DNA of 64,000 nt from Mucilaginibacter mallensis. GTDB lineage: Bacteria; Bacteroidota; Bacteroidia; Sphingobacteriales; Sphingobacteriaceae. The stretch is from NCBI RefSeq assembly GCF_900105165.1, contig NZ_LT629740.1:1426001-1490000 (forward strand). The letters run 5' to 3'. A program made the translations under genes and the position numbers. How positions within the stretch are numbered: position 1 is the stretch's first letter; the number at the start of each line of letters is the position of its first letter. This document shows, piece after piece, positions 47,201-56,131 of this stretch. Under the pieces are notes generated by a model. That model ran no database searches. It was not told the DNA's origin and saw only the letters and a program-made list of their open reading frames with translations.

Positions 47201-47688
47201 CCTCCAATGGCATCAAAACGCAGTATCAGTCTTTTGCCCTTCCATTCCTTTTTATAAGGTATGGTGCGCATAAGCCAGCCGGCCCTTATACTTTCCCATT
47301 TTTTGGGATAACTGGGATACGTTAGAAAATCGCCCCCGCTGCTATTGTCCCTGGCAAAGCTGTTCACGTTCCATGGTGAAGGTACTTTAACAGGTGTGGT
47401 TTCCCAATCAGGGTTTTCTGGTAGCTCAGGGTTTTTAATTTTTTCAATTCCCAGTTTTTCTGCTTTTTCAACCGGTAAAAACTGCCATTCGCCATTAAGG
47501 CATATACTGCTCCGGAATGGTTTCTCCTGAGGGGGGACAAGCTCTTCGGTAGGAGCAAAGTCGTGCGTGAAATGTACTTGCTGTGCAAACACGTTTACTG
47601 ATGTACTGCAAAAGAACAGGAGAAGCGTGATAATAAACAGGCGCCTATAATCGCCTTTGATAATGATTGGTGTTAATTGGTATGACAT
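44290..47688 (-). CDS. GH2 glycoside hydrolase (second, minus strand)
   Basis: 1132 residues. The signal peptide is about 1-36. The GH2 jellyroll starts FRSSICLNGEWQFLPV, with a typical GYTQIFINKHKIAENF stretch. An Ig-like domain and TIM barrel follow. Acid/base Glu493 is in WSVCNENMPIV, preceded by DRNHPAVFG; nucleophile Glu575 is in GIGEAGMAYY. The last ~350 residues form extra domains, including an amidotransferase-like segment and a final beta-sandwich that may bind the sugar (DMYLNADDGYQVYLNNN). Substrate is open between beta-galactoside, beta-mannoside and beta-glucuronide. It is divergent from the sensor-regulator gene and converges on the operon ending at 44183. Confidence 0.9.
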   Translation of the reverse strand: MSYQLTPIIIKGDYRRLFIITLLLFFCSTSVNVFAQQVHFTHDFAPTEELVPPQEKPFRSSICLNGEWQFLPVEKAEKLGIEKIKNPELPENPDWETTPVKVPSPWNVNSFARDNSSGGDFLTYPSYPKKWESIRAGWLMRTIPYKKEWKGKRLILRFDAIGGYTQIFINKHKIAENFEVFLPFEVDVTDEIKPGKDNEILVWVADAQLFNQPGKYGRRIYVAGSFWGQHAIGIWQDVNLIAKPVVNIQNTFVKPSLATDMLTVEATISNTSDKVREVNVSGDVSPWVNLAGKDVISAPEPKWELGTTALSFPGKKISINPHSQATLSLSIKVNGRLKEWTTEHPNLNGLILTIKDGNNEIDKQYTRFGWREFTLQGSKLCLNGKPIVLKGDSWHFMGIPQMTRRYAWAWFTLLQNSHANAVRLHAEPYPSFYLDMADEMGICVLDETGMWASDGGPKIDAPDYWKNSDEHLRRFVLRDRNHPAVFGWSVCNENMPIVLNVFHAPDSLVKRQVAEINKWIAITQGLDPTRAWISGDGETQAIATMNSPVIIGHYGGTDENYRDLSSKGKPWGIGEAGMAYYATPKQSAEYNGNRSYESQQGRMEGVADEATKLINMLKKYKASYMSVFNLVWYGVKPLELGLADTTRAPKPSDGIFFGKYREGQPGVQPERLGPYTTTLNPGYDPSLPLYKTWPLQIAVSNSFADTTIQKEEIVPAENVTVNHTAVVNNVILLSTDKDSVLYKTLSDMGVLVHTLPVKNGHNLLIIDGEHTPDDARSLALQKTISQQGGNVLIWGADPSSIKAVNKYLPFPTELTNRKATSFITIGTDPVINGLGNADFYFSEVSDKPIMNYGLSGDLIKHSTILLDACNTDWRTWNKRAEYLKTAAVLRSEREYKPEGKALITVDAGAGKIYFFAIDPALLSATSVSLVRHMLVNLGVDFNGKANTNTAFGTDGKLHSALLLASFDVSGKNDNEIGKINQLKDLKPEDYLADKQVENHFWENATTPDGTFDFSKFHFDGPTTHAIAYLSFWIYSPHSLTNLLLEPDLPRLDMYLNADDGYQVYLNNNLIKETINAGGLTSPAQVIKALPLEKGWNHFVIKAIQKEGSWKLAIGIDCDKKAFLNEIKTQVTH

Positions 47689-48116
47689 AAGGATTAAATA
47701 CTAAGAAATGCGAAGAAAAAATAAATAGATAATTATCTCTTAATAAATACTTAATTATAATCTACAACTTTGAATTGTCGGGCAATTAGTTTTTTTTGAT
47801 CGATTAGAGGCCGACCTTATACCAACAACTAACATTTATTAAAAGAATACGTGAAAAAGTGTGGATCACATTACCCTGTCATCTGTTGGTTAATAATAAT
47901 TAACATGCAACAATTTTAAATAATACTACCAGTAATTATTAAAAATGTAATTCAATATATGGCTATTGACAATGTTAATTATCGTCTTAATTTTGATAGA
48001 AAATCTGCAAACAATGGATTTATAAATAATTCTACAGTTTGCAGTTGTTATAAACCAATACAATCCGGATACCGTAAAAATATATAGTTTTTTACCCTGG
48101 TTGCGATAAAAATAAA
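47689..48116. promoter_or_regulatory. Divergent GH2/sensor promoter region with dyads
   Basis: This 428-base AT-rich gap holds a 16-base palindrome, GTTAATAATAATTAAC, in its middle. It also holds an inverted pair CTGCAAAC (48005-48012) and GTTTGCAG (48037-48044), centred about 32 bases apart and 73 bases before the sensor ATG. The latter could be a site for autoregulation of the membrane-bound regulator. I see no clean -7 consensus and no coding frame. Confidence 0.4.
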
Positions 48117-50702
48117 ATGAGATTGGGTTGCAAAATTTTTAAGATCGTCTTTTGCTTTCTTTGTGTACTCCTTATATTCAGGAGTGAGGGTTATGGGCAG
48201 TCCTATGGATTGGCTTTTTCGAGTCACGAGGTATTTCAGGATAAAAGAACCAGCCTCGACCTGAGCCCTGATAAAACACTTTGTTTTAACGATAATTTTG
48301 ATATTTCATTTGATATTTCATTTATTCCAAACTACGCAGTTTACTTCGGTTATATTATAAGGATAATAGCTGATGATAACCGCAATATTGACCTGGTATA
48401 TGTAGATACAACAAAGGGAAAGGGGAAACACTTTAACGTAATTATTGGTGACAGGCTTTCAAAAGTTGCTTTTAATATCAGCCGGGATAAACTTTTTGGC
48501 CAATGGAATAAGCTGAGTATTAAATTTGACTTTGATCACGATAGGATCTTATTCTACAACGGCCAAACGGTGTTCATAGAAAACGGGATGCATCTGAAAA
48601 AAAACAGCTGCTATAAAGTTTTGTTCGGCATTAATAATTATAAAGAATTTCAAACCACTGATACCCCTCCTATGAAGATAAGGGATATCCGGGTCACCGA
48701 AAATAACCAGTTGAAATATAACTGGCCCTTAAATGAAGTAAGCGGGTTGGTTGCTCATGAGATCATATCCCAGAATGATGCCTCCGTTGCAAACCCAATG
48801 TGGGTAACGGCAATGCACCGTGATTGGCAAAAAGTGCAGGGTATTACTATAAACGGGTTAGCCAGTGTGGCATTCGACCCCCAAAAAGAAGAGGTTTACC
48901 TGATTGCATCTGATTCCTTATATACTTATTACGTAAATACGGAGAAATGGCAGGACAAAGGTTATCATGGCGGCGACAAAATTATATTGAATCAGGGCAA
49001 TCAATCAATTTTTAATCAATTTAATCAAACACTTTATAATTTTTTTCCGAATCAAAAATTTGCTGCAAACTATAATTTTAAAAGTGATTTATGGAACAGG
49101 AAATTCAGCCCGAATCATATAACCGATCTTTGGCACCTGAATAAATTCTTCTCAAAGGCTGACACAACATTATATTTTTTAGGGGGATATGGCCACCTGG
49201 TTTATAAAAATAAAGTACAGCAATATCATTTAAACAGTGGTACCTGGAATGATGTTAAAACAACAGGTGACTTTTTTATGCCGCGCTACCTGGCCGGTCT
49301 GGGTACTACTGCCAATGGCGATACCGCTTACATTTTAGGCGGCTATGGTAATAGCAGCGGGCAGCAGATACTAAACCCCAGGAATATTTATGACATGATG
49401 CGTTTTACCGTTAAGGATAAAGCGTTTAAAAAATTGTTTGAATTAAAGGTAAACGATCAGGACTTTGCTTTTGCCAATTCATTAGTGATTGATGATCATA
49501 ACAAAACCTATTACGGGTTGATTTTTCCACAACACAAGTATAACTCAACCCTGCAATTGATTAAAGGTTCGCTGGCCAAACCTGATTATACTTTAATGGG
49601 GAGTACTATACCTTATAGTTTTCATGATACACATTCTTTTGCCGATCTGTATTATTGCCCATCGAGTAAACGCTTTATTGCGGTGACGCTTTTAAGAAAA
49701 GACAATGGCCAGACTGAAGTTAAAATTTACACCTTGCAAGGCCCTCCTTTTGGAACAAGCACCCTGCCAGCTATTGTTAAAAGTAAGGCGCTATGGTACA
49801 AAATTACCGGTGTAATTATATTGGGTCTTGTTTTAGTGTTATATATATATAGGCGGAAAAGAAAAGTCCTGACTGCTGTTACAATTAGTCAGCCTGAAAA
49901 TCCGGTTGTCAGTAAAAGCACCGTTACCGTACCTATCGATATGTCTGTAAGTAATCTGAGGGTATTTGATCCGAAATTACATGTTAAAAACACCATTTTG
50001 CTATTTGGAGAATTTCAGGTATTTGACGCTGAAGGCATAGATATAACCAAGTACTTTACACCTTTAATAAAAGAACTTTTTTTAATTATCCTTTTATATT
50101 CATTGCGCTGGGGGCGCGGATTAAGTTCAGATAAATTGAATGAAATACTGTGGTACGATAAATCAGCCAAAAATGCGGGGAATAACCGCTCAGTGAGCAT
50201 CGGTAAGTTAAAAAATCTGCTTGATAAGATGGGCTACTGCCATTTATCCAAAGATACCGGTTACTGGAAAGTTGACATTGACCATGACCATATATATATT
50301 GACTATTATAATTATCTGAATATTGTTAACGATAAAGAGGAACTCGATATTAAAAAGATTAAATATTTGTCAGAAATTACCAAGCGCGGTAATTTTCTTT
50401 CAGATATTGAATATGAATGGCTTGATTTTTTTAAGTCTGAGATCTCGAATGAAGTAATAGATACTTATCTTCATTTTGCACATTCAGGGCGCACCCATGA
50501 CCCCGAATTTATGGTCGAACTGGCCAATTTTATCTTTTATTTTGATCCGGTTAACGAAGAAGCCATGATAATTAAATGTAAGGCTTTAGCTACTTTGGGC
50601 AAGCACTCGCTGGCAAAAAATGCATTTGATACGTTTGTCAAAGATTACAGGGAGATCTATGGCGAAGATTTTAAAAAGGATTTCAATTCCGTGCTAGGAT
50701 AG
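48117..50702 (+). CDS. Membrane-spanning regulator: LamG, Kelch-like propeller, one helix, SARP-like winged helix
   Basis: 861 residues. A signal sequence is followed by a concanavalin-like domain (about 35-235; LSPDKTLCFNDNFDISFDIS, MKIRDIRVTENNQ) and a Kelch-like propeller (about 240-545; TLYFLGGYGHLVY, ARYLA-type strands, TAYILGGYGNSSG). A single membrane helix (about 562-582) ends in RRKRK. The cytoplasmic part has an OmpR/SARP-like winged helix (about 627-715; LFGEFQVFDAEG, RGLSSDKLNEILWYD, VSIGKLKNLLDKMG) and a helical BTAD-like tail (about 735-861). Sensing outside and DNA binding inside are thus in one chain, without histidine kinase domains. It is divergent from GH2 and upstream of susC, the usual place for a PUL regulator. 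Confidence 0.75.
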   Translation: MRLGCKIFKIVFCFLCVLLIFRSEGYGQSYGLAFSSHEVFQDKRTSLDLSPDKTLCFNDNFDISFDISFIPNYAVYFGYIIRIIADDNRNIDLVYVDTTKGKGKHFNVIIGDRLSKVAFNISRDKLFGQWNKLSIKFDFDHDRILFYNGQTVFIENGMHLKKNSCYKVLFGINNYKEFQTTDTPPMKIRDIRVTENNQLKYNWPLNEVSGLVAHEIISQNDASVANPMWVTAMHRDWQKVQGITINGLASVAFDPQKEEVYLIASDSLYTYYVNTEKWQDKGYHGGDKIILNQGNQSIFNQFNQTLYNFFPNQKFAANYNFKSDLWNRKFSPNHITDLWHLNKFFSKADTTLYFLGGYGHLVYKNKVQQYHLNSGTWNDVKTTGDFFMPRYLAGLGTTANGDTAYILGGYGNSSGQQILNPRNIYDMMRFTVKDKAFKKLFELKVNDQDFAFANSLVIDDHNKTYYGLIFPQHKYNSTLQLIKGSLAKPDYTLMGSTIPYSFHDTHSFADLYYCPSSKRFIAVTLLRKDNGQTEVKIYTLQGPPFGTSTLPAIVKSKALWYKITGVIILGLVLVLYIYRRKRKVLTAVTISQPENPVVSKSTVTVPIDMSVSNLRVFDPKLHVKNTILLFGEFQVFDAEGIDITKYFTPLIKELFLIILLYSLRWGRGLSSDKLNEILWYDKSAKNAGNNRSVSIGKLKNLLDKMGYCHLSKDTGYWKVDIDHDHIYIDYYNYLNIVNDKEELDIKKIKYLSEITKRGNFLSDIEYEWLDFFKSEISNEVIDTYLHFAHSGRTHDPEFMVELANFIFYFDPVNEEAMIIKCKALATLGKHSLAKNAFDTFVKDYREIYGEDFKKDFNSVLG

Positions 50703-51082
50703 CGTAAACACCCGGTTCTTTTTTTGCAAATGCTGCTAATAAATTAAGGTATCCTTTAATTTATTAGTAAGGCGTGCTATTGCTAATACATTTAGTTACC
50801 ACATTCCCGCGCCATTACTCGTCCATTACATCAATAATCATCTTAATGATAGAGGTTGCCCGTGAAAAATACGGCCGGTTGCCATTATTACAGTGTTGTT
50901 AGAGACATAAATTCAGAATAATTCAATAAAATAATTAAAAAAAATAGTCGATGTGCAAAAAATATTTGCCCGCACAATGAATTAAGGAATAATTAGAGAA
51001 TAATTAAGGAAGCCCGGCTTATTTTACCTCACAATTATAACCGACTATAAACCAATTTCTTAAAACCAATTAAACTTAAAAC
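50703..51082. promoter_or_regulatory. Leader region of the second susC
   Basis: Behind the sensor gene CTAATAAATTAAGG (50736-50749) pairs with CCTTTAATTTATTAG (50753-50767), one bulge, no T-run; it is probably a weak transcript end. GCAAA-n5-TTTGC (50955-50969) is a small palindrome suited to a dimeric regulator, about 115 bases before the susC ATG. ATTAAACTTAA at 51069-51079 is one base short of the ATTAARCWTTAA motif seen upstream of other glycan genes. No coding frame is seen. Confidence 0.4.
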
Positions 51083-54000
51083 ATGAGGAAACTTTTATTT
51101 ATTTTATTATTAATCTTTTTTGCGTTTAACAGTTATGCGCAAAATTTGGTTATTAAAGGAAAGGTAACCGATGACAAAGGCAATCCTTTACCCGGGGTAA
51201 CTATCACCCTAAAAGAAACCCAGATACGTACCATTACTAACCAGGATGGTATGTATGCTATTAACCTTGGAGCCGCTACCAGCAGGCTATTGGTATTTAC
51301 CTACATCAGTTACAAATTACAGGAGGTGAATATTACTGGCAAAACAACAGTTGATGTTAGTATGGCGTCCGAATCGAAAGATCTGACAGAAATTGTCGTA
51401 TCGGCACTAAACATTTCCCGGACTAAAAAATCACTGGGGGTTGCACAGCAAAGTGTTAACGTTGATGATATGACCCAAGCCCGGGCATCAAACATTACCG
51501 ATTTGCTGGATGGCAAGGTAGCTGGTTTGCAAATCACAACCAGTGGGCAAACAACAGGGTCAACCCGGGTGGTGTTACGCGGTATGAGCTCTATAACAGG
51601 CAATAACCAGCCATTATGGGTTGTTGATGGCGTGCCGGTCGATAATACAGACTCGAATGGCCAGGTAGGTAACTACGATTACGGTAATAATGCAGCCGAT
51701 CTCGATCCGGATGATATTGCTTCAATTGAAGTTTTAAAGGGACCTAACGCTGCCGCGCTTTACGGTTCACGGGCTGCAAACGGCGCTATTTTAGTAACCA
51801 CCAAAAAAGGCACTAAAAATGCAGGGCTTGGCATAAGTGTCAATTCTAATTACATGGCAAGCCGCGTACTTCAGTTTCCGGATTTTCAGAACATTTACGG
51901 TGAAGGTGGAAGTGGCGCCTATAGTGGAACACGCAGCAATAACGGAGCGGGAATAGTTGAAGAAGGCTCGAATACACGTAGCTGGGGCGGGCCAATGCTT
52001 GGTCAGCCTTATTTAAGCTTTTCTGGTCAGCCTATAACTTATAGCCCCGACCCGGGAAATGTTTCTTCGCTGTACCAAACGGGCTATGCATATACGCAAA
52101 ATGTTGCTATAGCTAATGCTACCGACAATTCATCTATCCGTTTTTCCTACACCAGGACTGATGCAAATGATGTGGTGAAAAATCAGAACCTGCAGACAAA
52201 AAATAACCTGCAACTAAACGTTAGCAGGGATTTTACACCATTTATCAGGATTGATACTCGTATTCAGTATTTACAGGCCGATGTGAAAAATAGGACCGCC
52301 CGTAACGAGGACCCGAATAACCCTAATAATATCTATAATAATTTGGTGCGAAGTGCAAGCTCAAGCAGTTTTTTTCCTTATGTAGACCCTAGCGGCAATG
52401 AGTATGCAGGCGGGAGCACCAATTTGGAAAATCCAGAGTGGGTAATTAATGAGAATCACAATGAAGATATAACCAATACAATAATCGGAGGTATTTCGGC
52501 TACCATAAATATTTTCAAAGATTTGAAATTCAGGGCGCAAACTTCGGCTAACCTGATATGGGGTGACAGGAATATGTTTATACAAAAAGGATCGGTAACC
52601 AATGTGAATGGTTCCTATACGGAGTTTCAGCAAAACAACCAAAACTGGAACACAGAGGGTTTGTTTTCATACAATAAAAATATTGGCAAATTCTCCATCA
52701 TGGCCAATGCCGGGGGTAATATCCGTACCCTGAATTACTATAATACAAGTGCTACTGCCAATCAATTAATTGTACATGATGTGGCAAGTTTGAGTAATAA
52801 TGCATCCGTACTCTCGGGTGTTGAATCTTTGACCAAATCTCAAACAAATTCATTGTATGGTACGGCATCTGTAGGTTATAATGAATATTTGTATGTTGAT
52901 GTAACCGGCCGTAATGACTGGTCATCTACGCTGCCGGCCGCTAACCGTTCATTCTTCTATCCTTCGGTAAGTACAAGCTTTATATTCAGCGAATTTTTTA
53001 ATATCCCGCAAAACATCATGAGTTTTGGCAAGTTCAGGGCATCAATAGCCCAGGTAGGTAATGATACCAGCCCGTATAACACCATGGGGTCTTTTTCCAC
53101 TGTTTCAACCCCCTTTAATGGCTTGCCGCTTGTAGATTATGACCAGGTATTAAGGAATAGTAACCTGAAGCCTGAAAGTACCACATCAACCGAACTTGGG
53201 CTTGAGCTTAAGTTTTTACATGATCGTATATCTTTTGACGGATCGGTTTATAGTAAGAAAACAACAAACCAGATTTTACAGGGAGCAATAAATCCTGCAT
53301 CCGGATATAGTACGCAGTTTATAAATGCCGGGGAGGTTACCAATAAAGGGGTTGAAATATCGATAAATGCAACTCCTATAAGAACCGAAAATTTTAGCTG
53401 GGATCTCACCACCAATGCTTCAATGAACCGGAATATGGTAGTTTCATTAAGCCCAGGCTTAACGCAGTTTAAGTTAGGGGGAGCTTTGCTGACAAGTGTT
53501 TATGCAGAGGTTGGCCAGCCTATAGGAACCATAAGGGCAGAGGATCAGGCGAAAGACGCCCAGGGAAATGTTATTATCCAAAAAACTTCAGGTATACCAT
53601 ATAGCGAAAGTACACCATTTACTACTGATGGTAAAGCTACGCCGATACTTGGCAACTTCCAGCCTAAAGCATTGGGTTCATTCGGTTCAACGTTCAGGTA
53701 CAAATCATTTGATTTTAACTTTTTACTTACCGGAAGGTGGGGTGGTCAGATATTTTCAGGAAGCTACTGGAGAGCCGACCAAAACGGCGTAACAACAGAG
53801 AGCTTGGGCGGAAGGCAGGCATGGTTGTTATCAAATGAAATATACGGAGAAGGCACACTCCAGCAAAATGGTACAACTACATTATATGGTCTGCCATATC
53901 CTGACGCATCGCGACCTAAAGGTTCCATCTTCGTTGGCTATTACCCTGAGACGGATAAAAATGGAAACATTATATATGATAAGAATGGTAATATGATAGC

Positions 54001-54334
54001 AGACAAGTCTAAGCCAAATACACAGTATATAAACCCGCAAACTTATTGGCAGCGCGCTTACCATATTAACAGTGAATTGGTTTTTGATGACTCCTATATT
54101 AAACTGACCCAGGTGATAATTGGTTACAATGTTCCAAAAACGCTTTTGAGAAGAACCGTGTTCAAAAGCGCCAGGATATCATTAGTAGGGCGTAATATCT
54201 GGACCATTTTACAAAATACACCAAAGGGGATTGATCCGGAGTCTGCAAACTCATCAGGAAACGCGCAGGGCTTAGAATTGGGTGGCGCTCTTCCATATGC
54301 TACTTACGGCGTTGATTTAAAATTTTCACTATAA
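51083..54334 (+). CDS. SusC-like TonB-dependent transporter (second, no STN domain)
   Basis: 1083 residues. A signal peptide (about 1-19) is followed at once by the carboxypeptidase-regulatory-like domain (about 23-105; IKGKVTDDKGNPLPGVTITL), the plug (about 115-230; VLRGMSSITGNNQPLWVVDG, DIASIEVLKGPNAAALYGSR) and a barrel ending in YGVDLKFSL. Without an STN domain it cannot signal to a FecR partner, so control should come from the sensor encoded just upstream. It should import an oligosaccharide with the SusD-like protein that begins seven bases after its stop. Confidence 0.95.
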   Translation: MRKLLFILLLIFFAFNSYAQNLVIKGKVTDDKGNPLPGVTITLKETQIRTITNQDGMYAINLGAATSRLLVFTYISYKLQEVNITGKTTVDVSMASESKDLTEIVVSALNISRTKKSLGVAQQSVNVDDMTQARASNITDLLDGKVAGLQITTSGQTTGSTRVVLRGMSSITGNNQPLWVVDGVPVDNTDSNGQVGNYDYGNNAADLDPDDIASIEVLKGPNAAALYGSRAANGAILVTTKKGTKNAGLGISVNSNYMASRVLQFPDFQNIYGEGGSGAYSGTRSNNGAGIVEEGSNTRSWGGPMLGQPYLSFSGQPITYSPDPGNVSSLYQTGYAYTQNVAIANATDNSSIRFSYTRTDANDVVKNQNLQTKNNLQLNVSRDFTPFIRIDTRIQYLQADVKNRTARNEDPNNPNNIYNNLVRSASSSSFFPYVDPSGNEYAGGSTNLENPEWVINENHNEDITNTIIGGISATINIFKDLKFRAQTSANLIWGDRNMFIQKGSVTNVNGSYTEFQQNNQNWNTEGLFSYNKNIGKFSIMANAGGNIRTLNYYNTSATANQLIVHDVASLSNNASVLSGVESLTKSQTNSLYGTASVGYNEYLYVDVTGRNDWSSTLPAANRSFFYPSVSTSFIFSEFFNIPQNIMSFGKFRASIAQVGNDTSPYNTMGSFSTVSTPFNGLPLVDYDQVLRNSNLKPESTTSTELGLELKFLHDRISFDGSVYSKKTTNQILQGAINPASGYSTQFINAGEVTNKGVEISINATPIRTENFSWDLTTNASMNRNMVVSLSPGLTQFKLGGALLTSVYAEVGQPIGTIRAEDQAKDAQGNVIIQKTSGIPYSESTPFTTDGKATPILGNFQPKALGSFGSTFRYKSFDFNFLLTGRWGGQIFSGSYWRADQNGVTTESLGGRQAWLLSNEIYGEGTLQQNGTTTLYGLPYPDASRPKGSIFVGYYPETDKNGNIIYDKNGNMIADKSKPNTQYINPQTYWQRAYHINSELVFDDSYIKLTQVIIGYNVPKTLLRRTVFKSARISLVGRNIWTILQNTPKGIDPESANSSGNAQGLELGGALPYATYGVDLKFSL

Positions 54335-54341
54335 AACAACT

Positions 54342-56108
54342 ATGAAAAAGATAATATACATGGCTGGCGTTTTGCTGATTTGCCTCTCGTCATGCACTAA
54401 AAATTTTGATAAGCTAAATACGAATCCTAATACATTTCTCTCACCTGATTTTGATCCGGTAATGTCCTATGTTTTTAAACAAACTACAGATCAGATGGAG
54501 AATGATAACTGGGGTTATTTCTGGGAATATGGTCACATTATTGACCCCTATGCCGAACGCTACCTTACAGGTGATAACAGCCGGTGGAATACCTATTACA
54601 TTAATGTACTTGGAAATCTCAGACAACTTAAAAAATTATATGGAACTAACCCTGGTTTTACAAACAGGATGGCAATTGCTCAGATATGGGAATGTTATAT
54701 ATATTACCAACTTGTAGCTACCTATGGTCCTGTTCCTTATAGCCAGGCGGGAGCTACCACGCCGGTTATACTGTATGATGATGAAAATACAATTTATACA
54801 GCATTGCTGACTAAATTAAAGGCTGCATCTACCGCTATAGTATTAACAGGTGACGATATGACCACAGACCTGATATTTGGTGGAAATTTAACTAAGTGGC
54901 AGAAATTTGCGAATACGCTTCGTTTAAAAATTGCGCTTAACGTGCAAAAAAACCTGCCTTCCTTAGCAGCCTCCAATATTCAGGATGTAATGTCAAACGA
55001 AGCGCTGTTACCTCAATCAGATGCTGATGACGCCATATTTACTTATGGAACAGCCAGTGGCAGCCAGTCGGCATATTTTAATCATTATGTGCTTAATGAA
55101 TCTGCAGCCAATGCCGTTAAACAAAGCAGCGGCCCTATTATGAGCGACTATGTATTTACTTATTTCCGCTCATACAATGATCCAAGGCTCGGTGCCTATT
55201 TTAACCCGGCACAGGTCCCTATAGCAATAAAAGATACATTGACCAGTACTGCTGATGCCTTTCACTATATTGTTACTTATACCATACCACATCTGGGTAC
55301 GCCTAAATCTTTATCAGTATTGGCACAATGGAACCTTGGTACGCAAATTTTCCAGGGGTCTTTAAACTATATTACCAATTTCAGTACGTTGCCGGGTCTT
55401 ACCCAACTCCCTGTTACAACAAATTCAGGTATAAACGTATTAGCTGCCAACCGTCCATTTTACCACAGCACATATGCCGATGTATGTTTTATGAAAGCAG
55501 AAGCCAATATGCTGGGTTTTGGCGGAGCCCAATCGGCCCAGGCATATTACACTGCGGGCATAAATGCCAACTTTGCTTTCTGGGGGCTTACCGCGGCACA
55601 GGCTACCGCTTATGAAGCCCAAAACGGAATTGCATGGTCTACAGCCGGGCACGGGTTCAACTATCCGCTTGGATTTATAAATACCAGTATCCCGGCAGAT
55701 AACATGACCAAAATATGGATACAGCAATGGATGAATTCATATGGTGACGGTGCATTTGATGCATGGTGCCTGCAGCGGCGTACACAGAATCTTATATTAC
55801 CGCCACATACCAATCCTGGTGCGCCTAACCTGCTCCAATCTACTTATGCGGATCTGCCTGACAGGTGGAACTATCCGGTTGCTGAAACCTCGGTTAACCC
55901 GGTAGGCGCAGCTGACGGTACAAAAAAGCTGGGAGGAAGTGATTATCCTACCACTGTTTTACAATTTTCCAAAACGTATACGCATACTAACTGGGCAACA
56001 GTAGTAGCGTTTTATGACGACTCCTATATACAAAAATGGTATGGCACTACTATCCAACAGGTGCAAGCCGTTCCTAATATCAAATACACTGTATTGTCTC
56101 AATATTAA
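54342..56108 (+). CDS. SusD-like (SusD_like_2 type) lipoprotein
   Basis: 588 residues. A lipoprotein signal ends at Cys18 (LLICLSSCTKNFDKLNTNPNTF); the NFDxLNTNPN opening marks the SusD_like_2 branch. Further family stretches are IAQIWECYIYYQLVATYGPVPYSQ, KWQKFANTLRLKIALNV and YADVCFMKAEANMLGFGG. It forms the lid of the adjacent SusC at the cell surface. It is followed after 23 bases by the GH99-like lipoprotein, where a surface glycan-binding protein is expected. Confidence 0.93.
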   Translation: MKKIIYMAGVLLICLSSCTKNFDKLNTNPNTFLSPDFDPVMSYVFKQTTDQMENDNWGYFWEYGHIIDPYAERYLTGDNSRWNTYYINVLGNLRQLKKLYGTNPGFTNRMAIAQIWECYIYYQLVATYGPVPYSQAGATTPVILYDDENTIYTALLTKLKAASTAIVLTGDDMTTDLIFGGNLTKWQKFANTLRLKIALNVQKNLPSLAASNIQDVMSNEALLPQSDADDAIFTYGTASGSQSAYFNHYVLNESAANAVKQSSGPIMSDYVFTYFRSYNDPRLGAYFNPAQVPIAIKDTLTSTADAFHYIVTYTIPHLGTPKSLSVLAQWNLGTQIFQGSLNYITNFSTLPGLTQLPVTTNSGINVLAANRPFYHSTYADVCFMKAEANMLGFGGAQSAQAYYTAGINANFAFWGLTAAQATAYEAQNGIAWSTAGHGFNYPLGFINTSIPADNMTKIWIQQWMNSYGDGAFDAWCLQRRTQNLILPPHTNPGAPNLLQSTYADLPDRWNYPVAETSVNPVGAADGTKKLGGSDYPTTVLQFSKTYTHTNWATVVAFYDDSYIQKWYGTTIQQVQAVPNIKYTVLSQY

Positions 56109-56131
56109 TCCTAAACAAAAAATAAAAGAAC

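Noticed and set aside
46723..47325. 200-codon plus-strand frame inside the minus-strand GH2 gene
   Set aside because: Antisense to a gene with clear GH2 domains and without independent support.
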